From positions 1-52,126 of the forward strand of contig CAZVWV010000007.1 in the NCBI GenBank assembly GCA_964631745.1: 52,126 bases of DNA, in the 5' to 3' direction. The notes beneath the pieces are model-generated. The model was given only the letters and a program-made list of their open reading frames with translations, ran no database searches and was not told the origin of the DNA. The DNA comes from CAZVWV01 sp964631745 (lineage in GTDB: Bacteria > Bdellovibrionota_C > UBA2361 > JBGSMV01). The position numbers were made by a program, and so were the translations under genes. The first letter of the stretch is position 1. Each line of letters starts with the position of its first letter. Below, one piece after another: positions 1 through 8,677 of this stretch.

Positions 1-184
1 AAAGCCACTTTTTTAAGTAGCATCAATAGATTGCCTCCTCAGTAAGTGACATTCGTCTCTGAGGCAATGCGGGCATCAAGTTAAGCGCTCTAGACCCTTG
101 ATATTACTCACGGGAAAATACTTAGCGCTTCTGGCGGGTGCGTTTCATCTAAAGCTCTGGTCTGGCTTCACAATCTATATAACA

Positions 185-1129
185 ATGTTCGGCTTTAATT
201 TTAACAAAAAAACACTCCCGGTCCCGGCCCTACCAAGTTCCGGCCTTAGCAATGGGCTAATCGATGCTATCTGCGCTAGCCTTGGAAGTCGCAGCATCCC
301 TACTATGCCTGGCGCGGCCCAAAAGGCTTTTCAGTTATCAGTAGATCCAAACGCCGAGGCCCGCGACTTTATCGATGTGATCGAATCCGATGAGTCGCTA
401 TCAGCCAGAGTGTTAAAGATTGCAAATTCAGTTTATTTCGATCGCGGCAAGAGCAGCAACACCATTGAAGAGGCTGTGATTGTAATCGGGCTAAACGAGC
501 TGCGCTGCCTATTAAGCGCCACAACCCTCTCTGAAATCTTCCCATCCAACCAGCCCCTGCGCACCCAGCTCTGGGCCAATGACATCGCCACGGCTCTGAT
601 CGCGAGAACGCTGGGAGCGCGACTGTTGCCGAACAAGCAGGAGCTGTTGTTTCTTGGCGGCCTGATGCACGACATCGGAAAGTTGTTGCTCTTGCAGAGG
701 CTGCCCGCCGAATACTTAGAAGTTGCAAAGCGCGTGGAAAACCGTGGGATCGAATTTGTCGAGGCCGAGCACGAGAGCTTCGTCTTTGACCACACTGAGG
801 TCGGGCAACTAATAGGCGAACGCTGGAATTTCTCCGCCGAACTGCAATCGATTCTTCGTAATCACCACCGCGCCTTCGCCGATCTGCCCAGCAACGATTC
901 CCAATTTTTTGTAGCTGGAATCGTGAAAGCGGCCGATCTAATCGCGCATGCCTTAGGACTAGGACATGGGCGGGGCTTCCACAAACTCCGTAGCTGCTCT
1001 GAAGTCAATCTTAACCAAGCCTGGGAGTATCTAAACATTCCAGCCTCAGACCAAAAAGCCCTGCTCGATGGAGCCAAACGATCATTTGATACCGAATACG
1101 ACCTTTATGCTGGCAAAGATGCTAAATAA
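185..1129 (+). CDS. HDOD domain signalling protein
   Basis: A single HDOD (HD-related output) domain fills most of the protein. The N-terminal half carries the family pattern SIPTMPGAAQKAFQL and ESDESLSARVLKIANS, and the centre has GLMHDIGKLLLLQ, an intact HD pair. HDOD proteins are signalling or regulatory adaptors, often tied to motility and second-messenger networks; most have no proven enzyme activity. I chose the ATG at 185. The frame stays open to a TTG at 98, but the extra 29 residues do not look like domain sequence and neither start has a clear ribosome site. The 3' end overlaps the downstream histidine kinase, so the two are probably co-transcribed. Confidence 0.8.
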   Translation: MFGFNFNKKTLPVPALPSSGLSNGLIDAICASLGSRSIPTMPGAAQKAFQLSVDPNAEARDFIDVIESDESLSARVLKIANSVYFDRGKSSNTIEEAVIVIGLNELRCLLSATTLSEIFPSNQPLRTQLWANDIATALIARTLGARLLPNKQELLFLGGLMHDIGKLLLLQRLPAEYLEVAKRVENRGIEFVEAEHESFVFDHTEVGQLIGERWNFSAELQSILRNHHRAFADLPSNDSQFFVAGIVKAADLIAHALGLGHGRGFHKLRSCSEVNLNQAWEYLNIPASDQKALLDGAKRSFDTEYDLYAGKDAK

Positions 1130-2282
1130 TATTTGGCAATATTGTAGCTTGTTTTTGCCACAGCCACGAAAGCTCCGCGCTCTTCAGAAGCAGCTTCGGG
1201 ACCTCCAAGAGGAGAAAGACGGCATCCTGCAGCATTATAAGTTACTGACCGGAAACCTAGCAGCCTCAGTCGTTATCCGCACAAAGGAAGGCCAGATCTC
1301 TTACTGCAGCCCCTTCACCGAGGTTTTGACCGGCTATCCCGTTAGCGAAGTGTATTCCTCCACACAGGACTTCTTTGAGACCATCTTGCACTCTGAAGAT
1401 TTGGAGCTTTATCGTCGCGCCCTGCGTGTGGCTCAATCCGGGGAACCTTTTCAGTTCCGTTTCCGATTCTTTCATAAGAGCGGAATAGAGATGTGGGCAG
1501 AGACACGTACGGTGCCAGTTCAAGATGCGACAGGTAACTTGCTCTTTTACCTCTCTGTCACTCTAGATGTAACCGGCGCGGTAAGATATCAACGCCAAGT
1601 CGAAGAAAAGAACCGGGAGCTTCGAGATTTCACGTACATGATCTCGCACGATCTAAAAACTCCGATCTATACCATTAAGGGCATGTTAACGCTGCTTAAA
1701 GAAGAGGAGCCAAAATTACCGCTTGAGGCCCTTGAAGCGTTCAAGCACATCCAGTCCGCCACCACCCGCTTGGAATCTCTTGTGCAAAGCGTGCTTGAGT
1801 ATTCAAAAGTCAGCTCGCAGGAGGTGCAATTCGAGAAGGTCTCGCTTAATCAAGTGCTGGAAGAGGTATTAAGTGAATACGAGCGAGCTTTTTCTGAGGT
1901 TGGCGCCACGGTAACCAAGCAAGATCTACCCGACATTCTGGGGGAAAAACTTCGCGCTTATCAGATCTTTAGCAACCTGATCGGAAACGCCATCAAGTAT
2001 CGCTCTCCAAACCGAGCTCTCACGCTCGAAATAGAAAACTGTGAATCGAATTCCGAGCGCTATGTGAAAATTGTTGTGAAGGACAATGGTAGCGGCATTT
2101 CCAAAGATAAGATTCACGCAATCTTCCGGCCATTTCAACGCGCCAACGCTGGCGGAATCGAAGGCAACGGCATCGGGCTGGCCTGCGTCAAGAAGCTGGT
2201 GGAAAAATTCGGCGGCGAAGTCTCTGTGGAAAGCGAACCGGACTCAGGTAGCAAGTTTTATTTGGTAATGCGCCGGGCTTAG
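1107..2282 (+). CDS. PAS-domain sensor histidine kinase
   Basis: A short coiled coil (RKLRALQKQLRDLQEEKDG) leads into a PAS fold, then HisKA and HATPase_c domains. Numbered from the upstream ATG at 1068, the phospho-acceptor is His194 (MISHDLKTPIYTIKG), the N box is GNAIKY near 308, the G1 box DNGSG near 339, an F box FRPF, and the G2 box GNGIGL near 366. No membrane segment is evident, so it is probably a cytoplasmic sensor. No response regulator lies beside it. The HDOD gene ends inside this one, which suggests coupling and a shared signal. Possible starts are ATG 1068, 1107 or 1119; none has a good ribosome site. Confidence 0.85.
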   Translation: MLAKMLNNIWQYCSLFLPQPRKLRALQKQLRDLQEEKDGILQHYKLLTGNLAASVVIRTKEGQISYCSPFTEVLTGYPVSEVYSSTQDFFETILHSEDLELYRRALRVAQSGEPFQFRFRFFHKSGIEMWAETRTVPVQDATGNLLFYLSVTLDVTGAVRYQRQVEEKNRELRDFTYMISHDLKTPIYTIKGMLTLLKEEEPKLPLEALEAFKHIQSATTRLESLVQSVLEYSKVSSQEVQFEKVSLNQVLEEVLSEYERAFSEVGATVTKQDLPDILGEKLRAYQIFSNLIGNAIKYRSPNRALTLEIENCESNSERYVKIVVKDNGSGISKDKIHAIFRPFQRANAGGIEGNGIGLACVKKLVEKFGGEVSVESEPDSGSKFYLVMRRA

Positions 2283-2320
2283 GGCATAATCGTGGAAGAC
2301 CGGGTGGATCAGGAACGATT

Positions 2321-2911
2321 ATGAAGCTAACGCAGATTAGAAAAGAAATTGATCGACTCGACCAAGAGCTTTGCAAGTTACTTCAACGAAGAGCGGCCTT
2401 GGCGTTGGGGGCCTCTCGGCGCAAGAACACGATTTACCACCCCAAACGAGAGCAAGCTATTCTTCGACGGTTGATTAAAAAGCAAACTCGGTTGTTGTCT
2501 CAGAGCTTTATTAAAAAGCTATATCAGACAATCTTTAATTACTCCCGCTCCCTTCAGGGGGAGCGACACTGCTTAATCGGGTATAAGGGTGAGTCTGGCG
2601 ACGACCTTGAAAAGGCCATCTTTAAATTTACACCGCGAGCGATTCCTTTTCCGCACGGAACTACCGACGGATTGATCGAAAGCCTGCGGGTTGGAGTGAT
2701 CGACTTGGCAATATTTGCCGAGACAGATCTCGGCCAACACAAGCTAAGGGGCCCGCAAAAGATCTTTCAAAATAAACACTTTCGTGTTTTGAAAACATTC
2801 TCGATAAGAATCTCGCATAGTACAAATTCGCGCAGTATTAAGCAGCGCAGTATAAAGCAGCGCAGTACAAAGAAACCCTCAAAATTTATCCTGGCAGACT
2901 GGAAGAACTAA
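2321..2911 (+). CDS. Chorismate mutase (type II) with truncated prephenate-dehydratase-like tail
   Basis: Residues 1-85 match the AroQ-type all-helical chorismate mutase: IRKEIDRLDQEL, LLQRRAALALG, then HPKREQAILRRL, with Arg7, Arg23/24, Arg34/Lys35 and Arg43-Glu44 in the expected active-site register. After about residue 80, LIGYKGESGDDLEKAIF followed by VGVIDLAIFAETDLGQ resembles the first lobe of prephenate dehydratase. The domain is roughly half the usual length and I see no TRF-type catalytic motif, so this looks like a decayed P-protein (PheA). The C-terminus is basic and made of a short repeat. The stop overlaps by 4 bp that of the convergent gene. Chorismate mutase activity is likely; dehydratase activity is unlikely. 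Confidence 0.75.
   Translation: MKLTQIRKEIDRLDQELCKLLQRRAALALGASRRKNTIYHPKREQAILRRLIKKQTRLLSQSFIKKLYQTIFNYSRSLQGERHCLIGYKGESGDDLEKAIFKFTPRAIPFPHGTTDGLIESLRVGVIDLAIFAETDLGQHKLRGPQKIFQNKHFRVLKTFSIRISHSTNSRSIKQRSIKQRSTKKPSKFILADWKN
2830..2874 (+). repeat. Three tandem 15-bp repeats inside the chorismate mutase gene
   Basis: The unit GCGCAGTATTAAGCA occurs three times in direct succession with one to three changes. It encodes SIKQR-SIKQR-STKK in the basic C-terminal tail. It looks like a local in-frame slippage expansion. Confidence 0.85.
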
Positions 2912-3615
2912 TGCATCCCAGCATGATGATGACAGGCGGGCTTGCCCTCGATGCCGAACATGGAGGGACCCAAATGAGAATACATAGAAAATACACCGGC
3001 GAAGATTAAGAGGACGGCTACGATGGACGGGTAATATCTCATTCCGGACCTAACCATCAAAGCTGAAATGAAACTACCGCTGGTCATGATCGGTAAAGTA
3101 CCCGCCCAGAAGGTGCCCATGACTAGCGCAGCTAAAATTGGAGAGCCGCTGCCAGCCGCGATGGCTACGGCCGCGTACAATAATCCACATGGCAAAAGCG
3201 TCGTCAACGAACCTATTAGCGCGCTTCGCTTAAACGGCGAAATCTCAAGTTCGCCTCGAAGCAGCCTTCCAATGCGCGCGCCAAGCAACTTACTCAAGAG
3301 CGTCGGCAACCAGCTTTGAGTATTAGCTTTAGTTCCCCAAAAAAGCGCTCGAAGCCCAAACACCAAAAGTCCGGCCCCCACGATAAAAGCGCTAAGATTC
3401 TGGACGCCTGCGAAAAAGTTCGCGGAATCGATAGCGGCTCCTATAAACCCTGCTATTGTGCCTAAAACAACATAAGTGAAGAGTCTACCGAGATGATAGC
3501 CCGCCTGGCTTCTCAACTTCCCTTCCTGACATGCGCAGGCCGCAAAACCACCGCACATCGCCAAACAATGTGGACTGCCGATCAAACTTGCGATTAAGAT
3601 ACTAAGAAATGACAT
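2908..3615 (-). CDS. UreH/DsbD_2-type membrane protein (sulfite exporter TauE/SafE-like) of the cbb3 locus
   Basis: A polytopic membrane protein of about six segments. The family cysteine motifs are near the N-terminus (GSPHCLAMCGGFAACAC) and mid-protein (LPCGLLYAA). The C-terminus ends in a metal-ligand-like tail, CHHHAGMH. Members of this family often sit beside the Cu-ATPase gene ccoI and are labelled TauE/SafE or heavy-metal transport proteins. A role in copper handling or thiol redox during cbb3 assembly is inferred from context. ATG 3615 is preferred over the TTG at 3639. Either way its start overlaps the divergent ccoI start, so the two promoters must lie inside each other's coding sequence. 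Confidence 0.75.
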   Translation of the reverse strand: MSFLSILIASLIGSPHCLAMCGGFAACACQEGKLRSQAGYHLGRLFTYVVLGTIAGFIGAAIDSANFFAGVQNLSAFIVGAGLLVFGLRALFWGTKANTQSWLPTLLSKLLGARIGRLLRGELEISPFKRSALIGSLTTLLPCGLLYAAVAIAAGSGSPILAALVMGTFWAGTLPIMTSGSFISALMVRSGMRYYPSIVAVLLIFAGVFSMYSHLGPSMFGIEGKPACHHHAGMH

Positions 3616-6089
3616 CTGCGGAATCTTATCACGGTACAAGTTCTGGCGATAGCCGATCTGACGCGGGACGATCAGTTTGTAAGCATTGTGGCCTGCCGCT
3701 TAACAATGTCAGGCAGGTACAGGATTCACAGTTTTGTTGTAATGGCTGCGCCACGGTCTATCGCATCTTACATGAGCAAGGTCTTCAAAAATTTTACGAT
3801 CTTAAGCAGCAAGGATACTCCTGGAAACAGTTACCCGCCAAGGTGACAGGATCAACTTATCTTCATTTTGATGATCCCAATTTTTTCTCTGAATACGTCG
3901 CCACCGGACCAGATTTAGCTTCAATTACGTTCTTCCTAGAGGGCATTCACTGCTCCGCCTGTGTTTGGCTACTTGAAAAAGTGCCAATGATAGTTAACGG
4001 CGTCTTTCAAGTAACTGCTAACATTGCCCGCTCAGAAGTCATTGTACGTTTCGATCCGGCGCGAGCAAAACTATCTGAAGTGGGTGCAACTTTGGATTCC
4101 CTTGGTTACCATCCCTTTCCCGTCAAGGGCTCTGCCAGCGAGGAGCTGCGTAAAGATTCGGAGCGGCGTTTGCTTTACCGAATCGGCGTGGCGCTTTTTT
4201 GCGCGGTCGGTGTGATGTTTATCGCCGATGCGCGCTATCAGGGGATCTTTTCCGGAATTGAAGCCCATTTCTCCAAATTTTTTATCTGGTTTAGCCTGAT
4301 TCTCACGACTCCTGTGGTCTTTTATTCGGCCATACCGTTTTATCGAACCGCATTCGGCGGACTGAGAGCTGGGCGACTACATATTGATTTGCCTGTCGCC
4401 ATAGCCATCATCAGCGCCTATGTGCCAAGCGTGGTGAACACCTTCGCCGGAGCCGGTGAAATTTATTTTGACTCCATCACCGACCTAGTTTTTCTGCTTT
4501 TGACTGGGAGATACATACAGGCACGCGGGCTGGCAAGGGCGGCAGATGCATCAGAGCTACTTTATACAGTCTCGCCAATTTCAGCAGTGAGAATTAGCGG
4601 CGGCGAGAAACAGAGCGTTTATGTGGAGTCGCTCTCGCTCGGCGACATACTAGAGATAAATCCGGGCGAGGTTGTACCCGCCGATGGAACTCTACTCGAA
4701 GGAGAGTCCCATATGAATTTCTCGGTTCTGACCGGAGAATCTGTGCCAAGAAAGATTATGGCCGGAGATAAACTATTTTCAGGTGTACAGAATTTAACGG
4801 CTCGCATCCGCATGCGCGTAGAAGCTTTTGGCAAAGATTCTAGAATCGGCCGCATCATGAAGGCCATAGAAGACACTCAACAAGAGAAGGCCCCCATCGT
4901 AGAAATTACTGACAAAATCAGTGTCTATTTCGTGGTGACCGTTCTGATCTTGGCAGTTGTGGCTATCTTCTTTTGGGCCCACACTGGTTTCTATCCCACA
5001 CTAAATAAAGTCATCGCGCTGCTTGTAGTGACCTGTCCATGCGCGTTGGGACTAGCCACCCCCGTGGCGCTAAGCGTCGCTATTGCTAAGGCATCGCGCG
5101 CCGGAATAGTAATTAACGGCGCTGATGTAATCGAAAGGGTTACGCAGATAAAAGAGATAGCCTTTGATAAGACGGGCACTTTGACTCTTGGCGTCCCCAG
5201 CGTGAAGGAGTCCTTGATTGTCGAAAGTTGGCTTGCAAGACGTGAACAAGTCTTTGAAGCAATCGCAGCTCTTGAATTTGGCGCCAATCACCCGGTTGGG
5301 AGAGCTTTGGCTGCCCATGCGGGAGCCAAACAAGTCCCTTTGCCGTCCCAAACAAGCGAGTTGGCCGGGCGTGGAGTCGAGGGGGTCATACAGCACCTGA
5401 CTTGGCGAATTGGAAGCGTTAAATGGTTTCGAGAACTCTCCATAGATGTTCCCGAGAACGTCTTGCGCTTTGTGGACCGGAGCTGCAACGACGGCCTGGG
5501 CGTTGTGCTAGTTGCGGCGGATCAGATTGCGGTGGCTGCATTTTCAATAGGCGACGTACTGAGACCGGAAGCAGCAGAGGTCATACGCCGACTAAGAGAG
5601 TTTGGCCTTGAGATTTCGCTTCTCTCCGGCGATCTTATCAGCGTAGCGAAAAAGATCGGAAAAGAGGCAGGTATTTCCGAGTCGCGCATCTTCGGGGAAC
5701 TATCCCCAGAAGAAAAAGCTGCATATCTAAGACAGCACACTGCCGCATATGTTGGGGACGGCATTAATGACGCGGCGGCGCTCCAAGCTGCGAGCTTGGG
5801 AATCTCCGTAAGAGGCGGCGCCGAGATTGCGGTAAAGGTCTCAAGTGTCTTTCTTGCGCGCGAGGGCTTACAATCAGTTCTCGAACTTTTTTTGGGAGCG
5901 CGCCGCACTTTAAAACTTGTTTATATAAATTTATTCATATCTCTTATGTATAACGCCGTGGGCGCGGTGCTGGCCTTTATGGGATATATTGGTCCTTTAA
6001 TTGCTGCGGTACTTATGCCGATAAGTTCTTTAAGTGTGATTGCCACGTCTATTGCTTTTAGATCATTTGGGAAAAAGCCATGGAGATAA
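3609..6089 (+). CDS. ccoI: Copper-translocating P1B-type ATPase for cbb3 oxidase assembly (CcoI/FixI)
   Basis: Domain order: N-terminal Cys cluster (C24-x2-C27 and FCCNGC 42-47), heavy-metal-associated domain with GIHCSACVW (Cys115/Cys118), transmembrane helices, actuator loop LTGES (375-379), CPC metal site (476-478), phosphorylation motif DKTGTLT (Asp520), HP motif (561-562) and GDGINDA (717-723). The length (826) is that of the CcoI/FixI subgroup rather than CopA. It exports Cu to the periplasmic side for insertion into the CuB site of CcoN. The last codons overlap the ccoS start, indicating translational coupling. Confidence 0.95.
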   Translation: MTSAESYHGTSSGDSRSDAGRSVCKHCGLPLNNVRQVQDSQFCCNGCATVYRILHEQGLQKFYDLKQQGYSWKQLPAKVTGSTYLHFDDPNFFSEYVATGPDLASITFFLEGIHCSACVWLLEKVPMIVNGVFQVTANIARSEVIVRFDPARAKLSEVGATLDSLGYHPFPVKGSASEELRKDSERRLLYRIGVALFCAVGVMFIADARYQGIFSGIEAHFSKFFIWFSLILTTPVVFYSAIPFYRTAFGGLRAGRLHIDLPVAIAIISAYVPSVVNTFAGAGEIYFDSITDLVFLLLTGRYIQARGLARAADASELLYTVSPISAVRISGGEKQSVYVESLSLGDILEINPGEVVPADGTLLEGESHMNFSVLTGESVPRKIMAGDKLFSGVQNLTARIRMRVEAFGKDSRIGRIMKAIEDTQQEKAPIVEITDKISVYFVVTVLILAVVAIFFWAHTGFYPTLNKVIALLVVTCPCALGLATPVALSVAIAKASRAGIVINGADVIERVTQIKEIAFDKTGTLTLGVPSVKESLIVESWLARREQVFEAIAALEFGANHPVGRALAAHAGAKQVPLPSQTSELAGRGVEGVIQHLTWRIGSVKWFRELSIDVPENVLRFVDRSCNDGLGVVLVAADQIAVAAFSIGDVLRPEAAEVIRRLREFGLEISLLSGDLISVAKKIGKEAGISESRIFGELSPEEKAAYLRQHTAAYVGDGINDAAALQAASLGISVRGGAEIAVKVSSVFLAREGLQSVLELFLGARRTLKLVYINLFISLMYNAVGAVLAFMGYIGPLIAAVLMPISSLSVIATSIAFRSFGKKPWR

Positions 6090-6226
6090 TTTTCTTAATT
6101 CTTCCCTTAACCGCTTTTCTAGCCTTATTAGGGCTTTTTGCGTATTTTTGGTGCGTGCGCCACGGGCAATTCGATGACTTGGAAACCCCCTCGGTGCGTC
6201 TCTTAAATTCTGATGACGATGATTGA
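6080..6226 (+). CDS. ccoS: cbb3 oxidase maturation protein CcoS
   Basis: A 48-residue protein. It begins MEIIFLILPLTAFLALLG, has a single membrane span, and carries the CcoS signature FYWxxxxGQFDDLE as AYFWCVRHGQFDDLETP, ending in an acidic tail. CcoS is needed for cofactor insertion into CcoN. The ATG lies in the last codons of ccoI (10-bp overlap). Confidence 0.93.
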   Translation: MEIIFLILPLTAFLALLGLFAYFWCVRHGQFDDLETPSVRLLNSDDDD

Positions 6227-6284
6227 ACCCAATTTCAATCTTGAATTATAAGATCAACTGCTTCCACGATCTAATTTCGATCTC

Positions 6285-6312
6285 TTGATAGAACCCGCTC
6301 ATCGTATAGAAT
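6285..6312 (+). promoter_or_regulatory. Candidate sigma-70 promoter of the ccoNOQP operon
   Basis: TTGATA (6285-6290), a 16-bp spacer and TAGAAT (6307-6312) lie in the 158-bp gap between ccoS and ccoNO. No convincing FNR/ANR box (TTGAT-N4-ATCAA) was found. A short TTCAA-TC-TTGAA palindrome lies upstream at 6234-6245. Confidence 0.45.
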
Positions 6313-6321
6313 GGTTGCATT

Positions 6322-6359
6322 GAGATTGACTGATTCTACGGAGACATCTCGTCAATCTC
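6322..6359 (+). promoter_or_regulatory. 5'-leader stem-loop before ccoNO
   Basis: GAGATTGAC (6322-6330) and GTCAATCTC (6351-6359) are perfect 9-bp inverted arms. Inside the loop, GAGA-CA-TCTC can form a smaller hairpin. It falls just after the candidate promoter and about 15 nt before the GGAG ribosome site of ccoNO, so it may affect translation or mRNA stability. Confidence 0.5.
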
Positions 6360-6384
6360 CATTGTTTTTGCGCGGAGATGAAAA

Positions 6385-8517
6385 TTGGAAGACAGAATAG
6401 AAACATTTAAGTTTGATGATGCAGTAGTAAGAAAATTCCTGATCGCCACAGTTATCTGGGGTGTGGTCGGCATGTTGGTTGGAGTGCTGATCGCAATTGA
6501 ATTAGGATTGCCCTGGTTGAGTTCGGGAATTCCATGGCTCACTTATAGTAGACTTCGGCCGCTGCATACAAATGCGGTCATATTCGCATTCGCCGGAAAT
6601 ACGGTCTTCGCTGGTATTTACTATTCGACCCAGCGTTTGTTGAAAGCCAGAATGTTTTCGGATTTCCTTAGCAATCTTCATTTTTGGGGATGGCAGGCAA
6701 TCATCGTATCGGCTGCGTTAACGTTGCCTTTTGGAATAACGGTATCAAAGGAGTATGCAGAGCTTGAATGGCCCATTGATATCGCCATCACTTTGATCTG
6801 GGTAGTGTTTGCAATCAACTTTTTTGGAACCTTGATCAAGCGGCGCGAGAAGCACATCTATGTCGCCATCTGGTTTTACATCGCCACCATTTTGGCGATC
6901 GCTATGTTGCACATAGTTAACTCCTTAGAGATCCCTGTATCGATGTGGAAGAGCTACTCGGTTTATGCCGGAGTGCAAGACGCCATGGTTCAGTGGTGGT
7001 ACGGACACAACGCCGTAGCATTTTTCCTAACCACCCCCTTCCTTGGCTTAATGTACTACTTTATGCCAAAGGCCGCGGGACGTCCGGTCTATTCTTACAA
7101 GTTATCCATCATTCATTTCTGGTCATTGGTCTTTCTTTATATCTGGGCGGGTCCCCATCATCTTTTAAACACTGCCCTTCCGGACTGGGCGCAGACTCTC
7201 GGCATGCTTTTCTCCGTAATGCTGATTGCGCCGTCATGGGGCGGAATGATCAACGGACTTCTCACTCTGCGAGGAGCCTGGGATAAACTCCGCACAGATC
7301 CGGTCCTCAAATTCATGGTGGTGGGAATCACATTTTATGGAATGTCGACCTTCGAGGGGCCGATGATGTCGGTGAGGTCGGTCAACGCTCTCTCGCATTA
7401 CACCGATTACACTATCGGGCACGTGCACTCCGGCGCCTTGGGTTGGAATGGCTTCATTGCTTTTGCGATGATCTACTACCTACTTCCCAGACTCTGGAAA
7501 GTGCCAGTTTGGAGCCAGAAACTTGTGGCGGCGCACTTTTGGACATCAACTATAGGGATAGTTCTCTATGTGACCTCCATGTACGTCTCAGGCATTACGC
7601 AAGCCTTGATGTGGCGAGCTTTCACGCCTGAGGGAACCTTAAAATATCCTCAATTTATCGAAACCGTCACACAGTTAATTCCGTTTTACTGGATTAGAGC
7701 TTTTGGCGGCACACTGTATTTTGTTGGTATGGTTCTCTGCCTTTTCAACTTCTTCAAGACCATGGCGGCGTCCAGGGCGGCCAATGCTGATCTGTCGGAC
7801 GTGGCACATCAGGCCAAGGCGCTAGTTAAGACTGAAGACACGGGCACATGGCATCATCGCTTGGAAGGCAAACCTGTGCTTTTCGCTTCATTGGTGTTAG
7901 TTGCTGTGATTTGGGGCGGCTTGGCGCAGATTGTTCCGCTCTTAACCGTGAAGAGCAACATTCCTACTATTTCATCCGTCACGCCCTATTCTCCCTTGGA
8001 ACTTGAAGGGCGCGATATATACGTAAGTGAAGGATGTTATGTTTGTCATTCCCAGATGGTGCGACCGTTTAGAGAAGAGGTCGTTCGCTACGGTGAATAC
8101 TCCAAAGCCGGAGAGTCTGTTTACGATAGGCCCTTCCAGTTCGGATCGAAGCGCACCGGGCCCGATCTGGCTCGCGTGGGAGGCAAGTACCCCAACATGT
8201 GGCATTTTAAGCATATGATTGATCCTGCCTCCGTAACGGCAAACTCGATCATGCCTCCATATTCTTGGCTGGCTAGCGACGATTTAAACACAGATCTGAC
8301 GTCAAAGAAGCTAAGTGTTTTAAGATCGCTTGGGGCTCCATACACTGACGAGCAGATAGCTAACGCCGCTTCTTTGGTTGAGAGCGAGGCTAAGCAATTG
8401 GCGGAGGATCTGATGAAGAATGGCGCACCGAAGTCAGATAATCTTCATAAGAAGAAGATTGTGGCTCTGATCGCGTATCTGCAGAAACTCGGGCGTGACA
8501 TTAAGGGGGCCAAGTGA
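6385..8517 (+). CDS. ccoNO: cbb3-type cytochrome c oxidase, fused subunits I and II (CcoN-CcoO)
   Basis: Residues 1-475 are CcoN, the catalytic membrane subunit: His61 and His348 (low-spin heme b), His208, His258 and His259 (CuB), His346 (heme b3), and Tyr318 in TFYGMSTFEGP as the likely cross-linked Tyr. Residues about 495-710 are CcoO: a membrane anchor then a c-type heme site CYVCH (551-555) and the family block QMVRPFREEVVRYGEYSKAGE. The two subunits are normally separate; here one frame runs through without a stop. The start is TTG at 6385, supported by GGAG seven bases upstream. It reduces O2 to water and is electrogenic. Confidence 0.95.
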   Translation: MEDRIETFKFDDAVVRKFLIATVIWGVVGMLVGVLIAIELGLPWLSSGIPWLTYSRLRPLHTNAVIFAFAGNTVFAGIYYSTQRLLKARMFSDFLSNLHFWGWQAIIVSAALTLPFGITVSKEYAELEWPIDIAITLIWVVFAINFFGTLIKRREKHIYVAIWFYIATILAIAMLHIVNSLEIPVSMWKSYSVYAGVQDAMVQWWYGHNAVAFFLTTPFLGLMYYFMPKAAGRPVYSYKLSIIHFWSLVFLYIWAGPHHLLNTALPDWAQTLGMLFSVMLIAPSWGGMINGLLTLRGAWDKLRTDPVLKFMVVGITFYGMSTFEGPMMSVRSVNALSHYTDYTIGHVHSGALGWNGFIAFAMIYYLLPRLWKVPVWSQKLVAAHFWTSTIGIVLYVTSMYVSGITQALMWRAFTPEGTLKYPQFIETVTQLIPFYWIRAFGGTLYFVGMVLCLFNFFKTMAASRAANADLSDVAHQAKALVKTEDTGTWHHRLEGKPVLFASLVLVAVIWGGLAQIVPLLTVKSNIPTISSVTPYSPLELEGRDIYVSEGCYVCHSQMVRPFREEVVRYGEYSKAGESVYDRPFQFGSKRTGPDLARVGGKYPNMWHFKHMIDPASVTANSIMPPYSWLASDDLNTDLTSKKLSVLRSLGAPYTDEQIANAASLVESEAKQLAEDLMKNGAPKSDNLHKKKIVALIAYLQKLGRDIKGAK

Positions 8518-8675
8518 GGTCCCTGATTGGGGGGCTGGGGAATTCATGGGTTTCGCAACTCATGACCCCTGCCCTATTGGTATTTTTTCTTGGGCTTATT
8601 TACTGGGTCTACTGTAAATCGCGTGCGAAAATTTACGAAGAGATCCAAAATTTTCCATTGATTGATGAGGATTGA
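8514..8675 (+). CDS. ccoQ: Small cbb3 oxidase subunit CcoQ
   Basis: A 53-residue protein starting at GTG 8514, overlapping the ccoNO stop by 4 nt (GTGA). A single transmembrane helix (ALLVFFLGLIYWVYCKS) is followed by a short cytoplasmic tail ending in NFPLIDED, the CcoQ/FixQ layout in which the tail ends with a proline-containing acidic motif. It stabilises CcoP association with the core in characterised systems. Location between ccoNO and ccoP supports the call. Confidence 0.85.
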   Translation: MRSLIGGLGNSWVSQLMTPALLVFFLGLIYWVYCKSRAKIYEEIQNFPLIDED

Positions 8676-8677
8676 AA

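Noticed and set aside
6239..6257. Possible FNR/ANR box before ccoNO
   Set aside because: TTGAA and ATCAA are 7 bp apart instead of the required 4, and the left half-site is imperfect.
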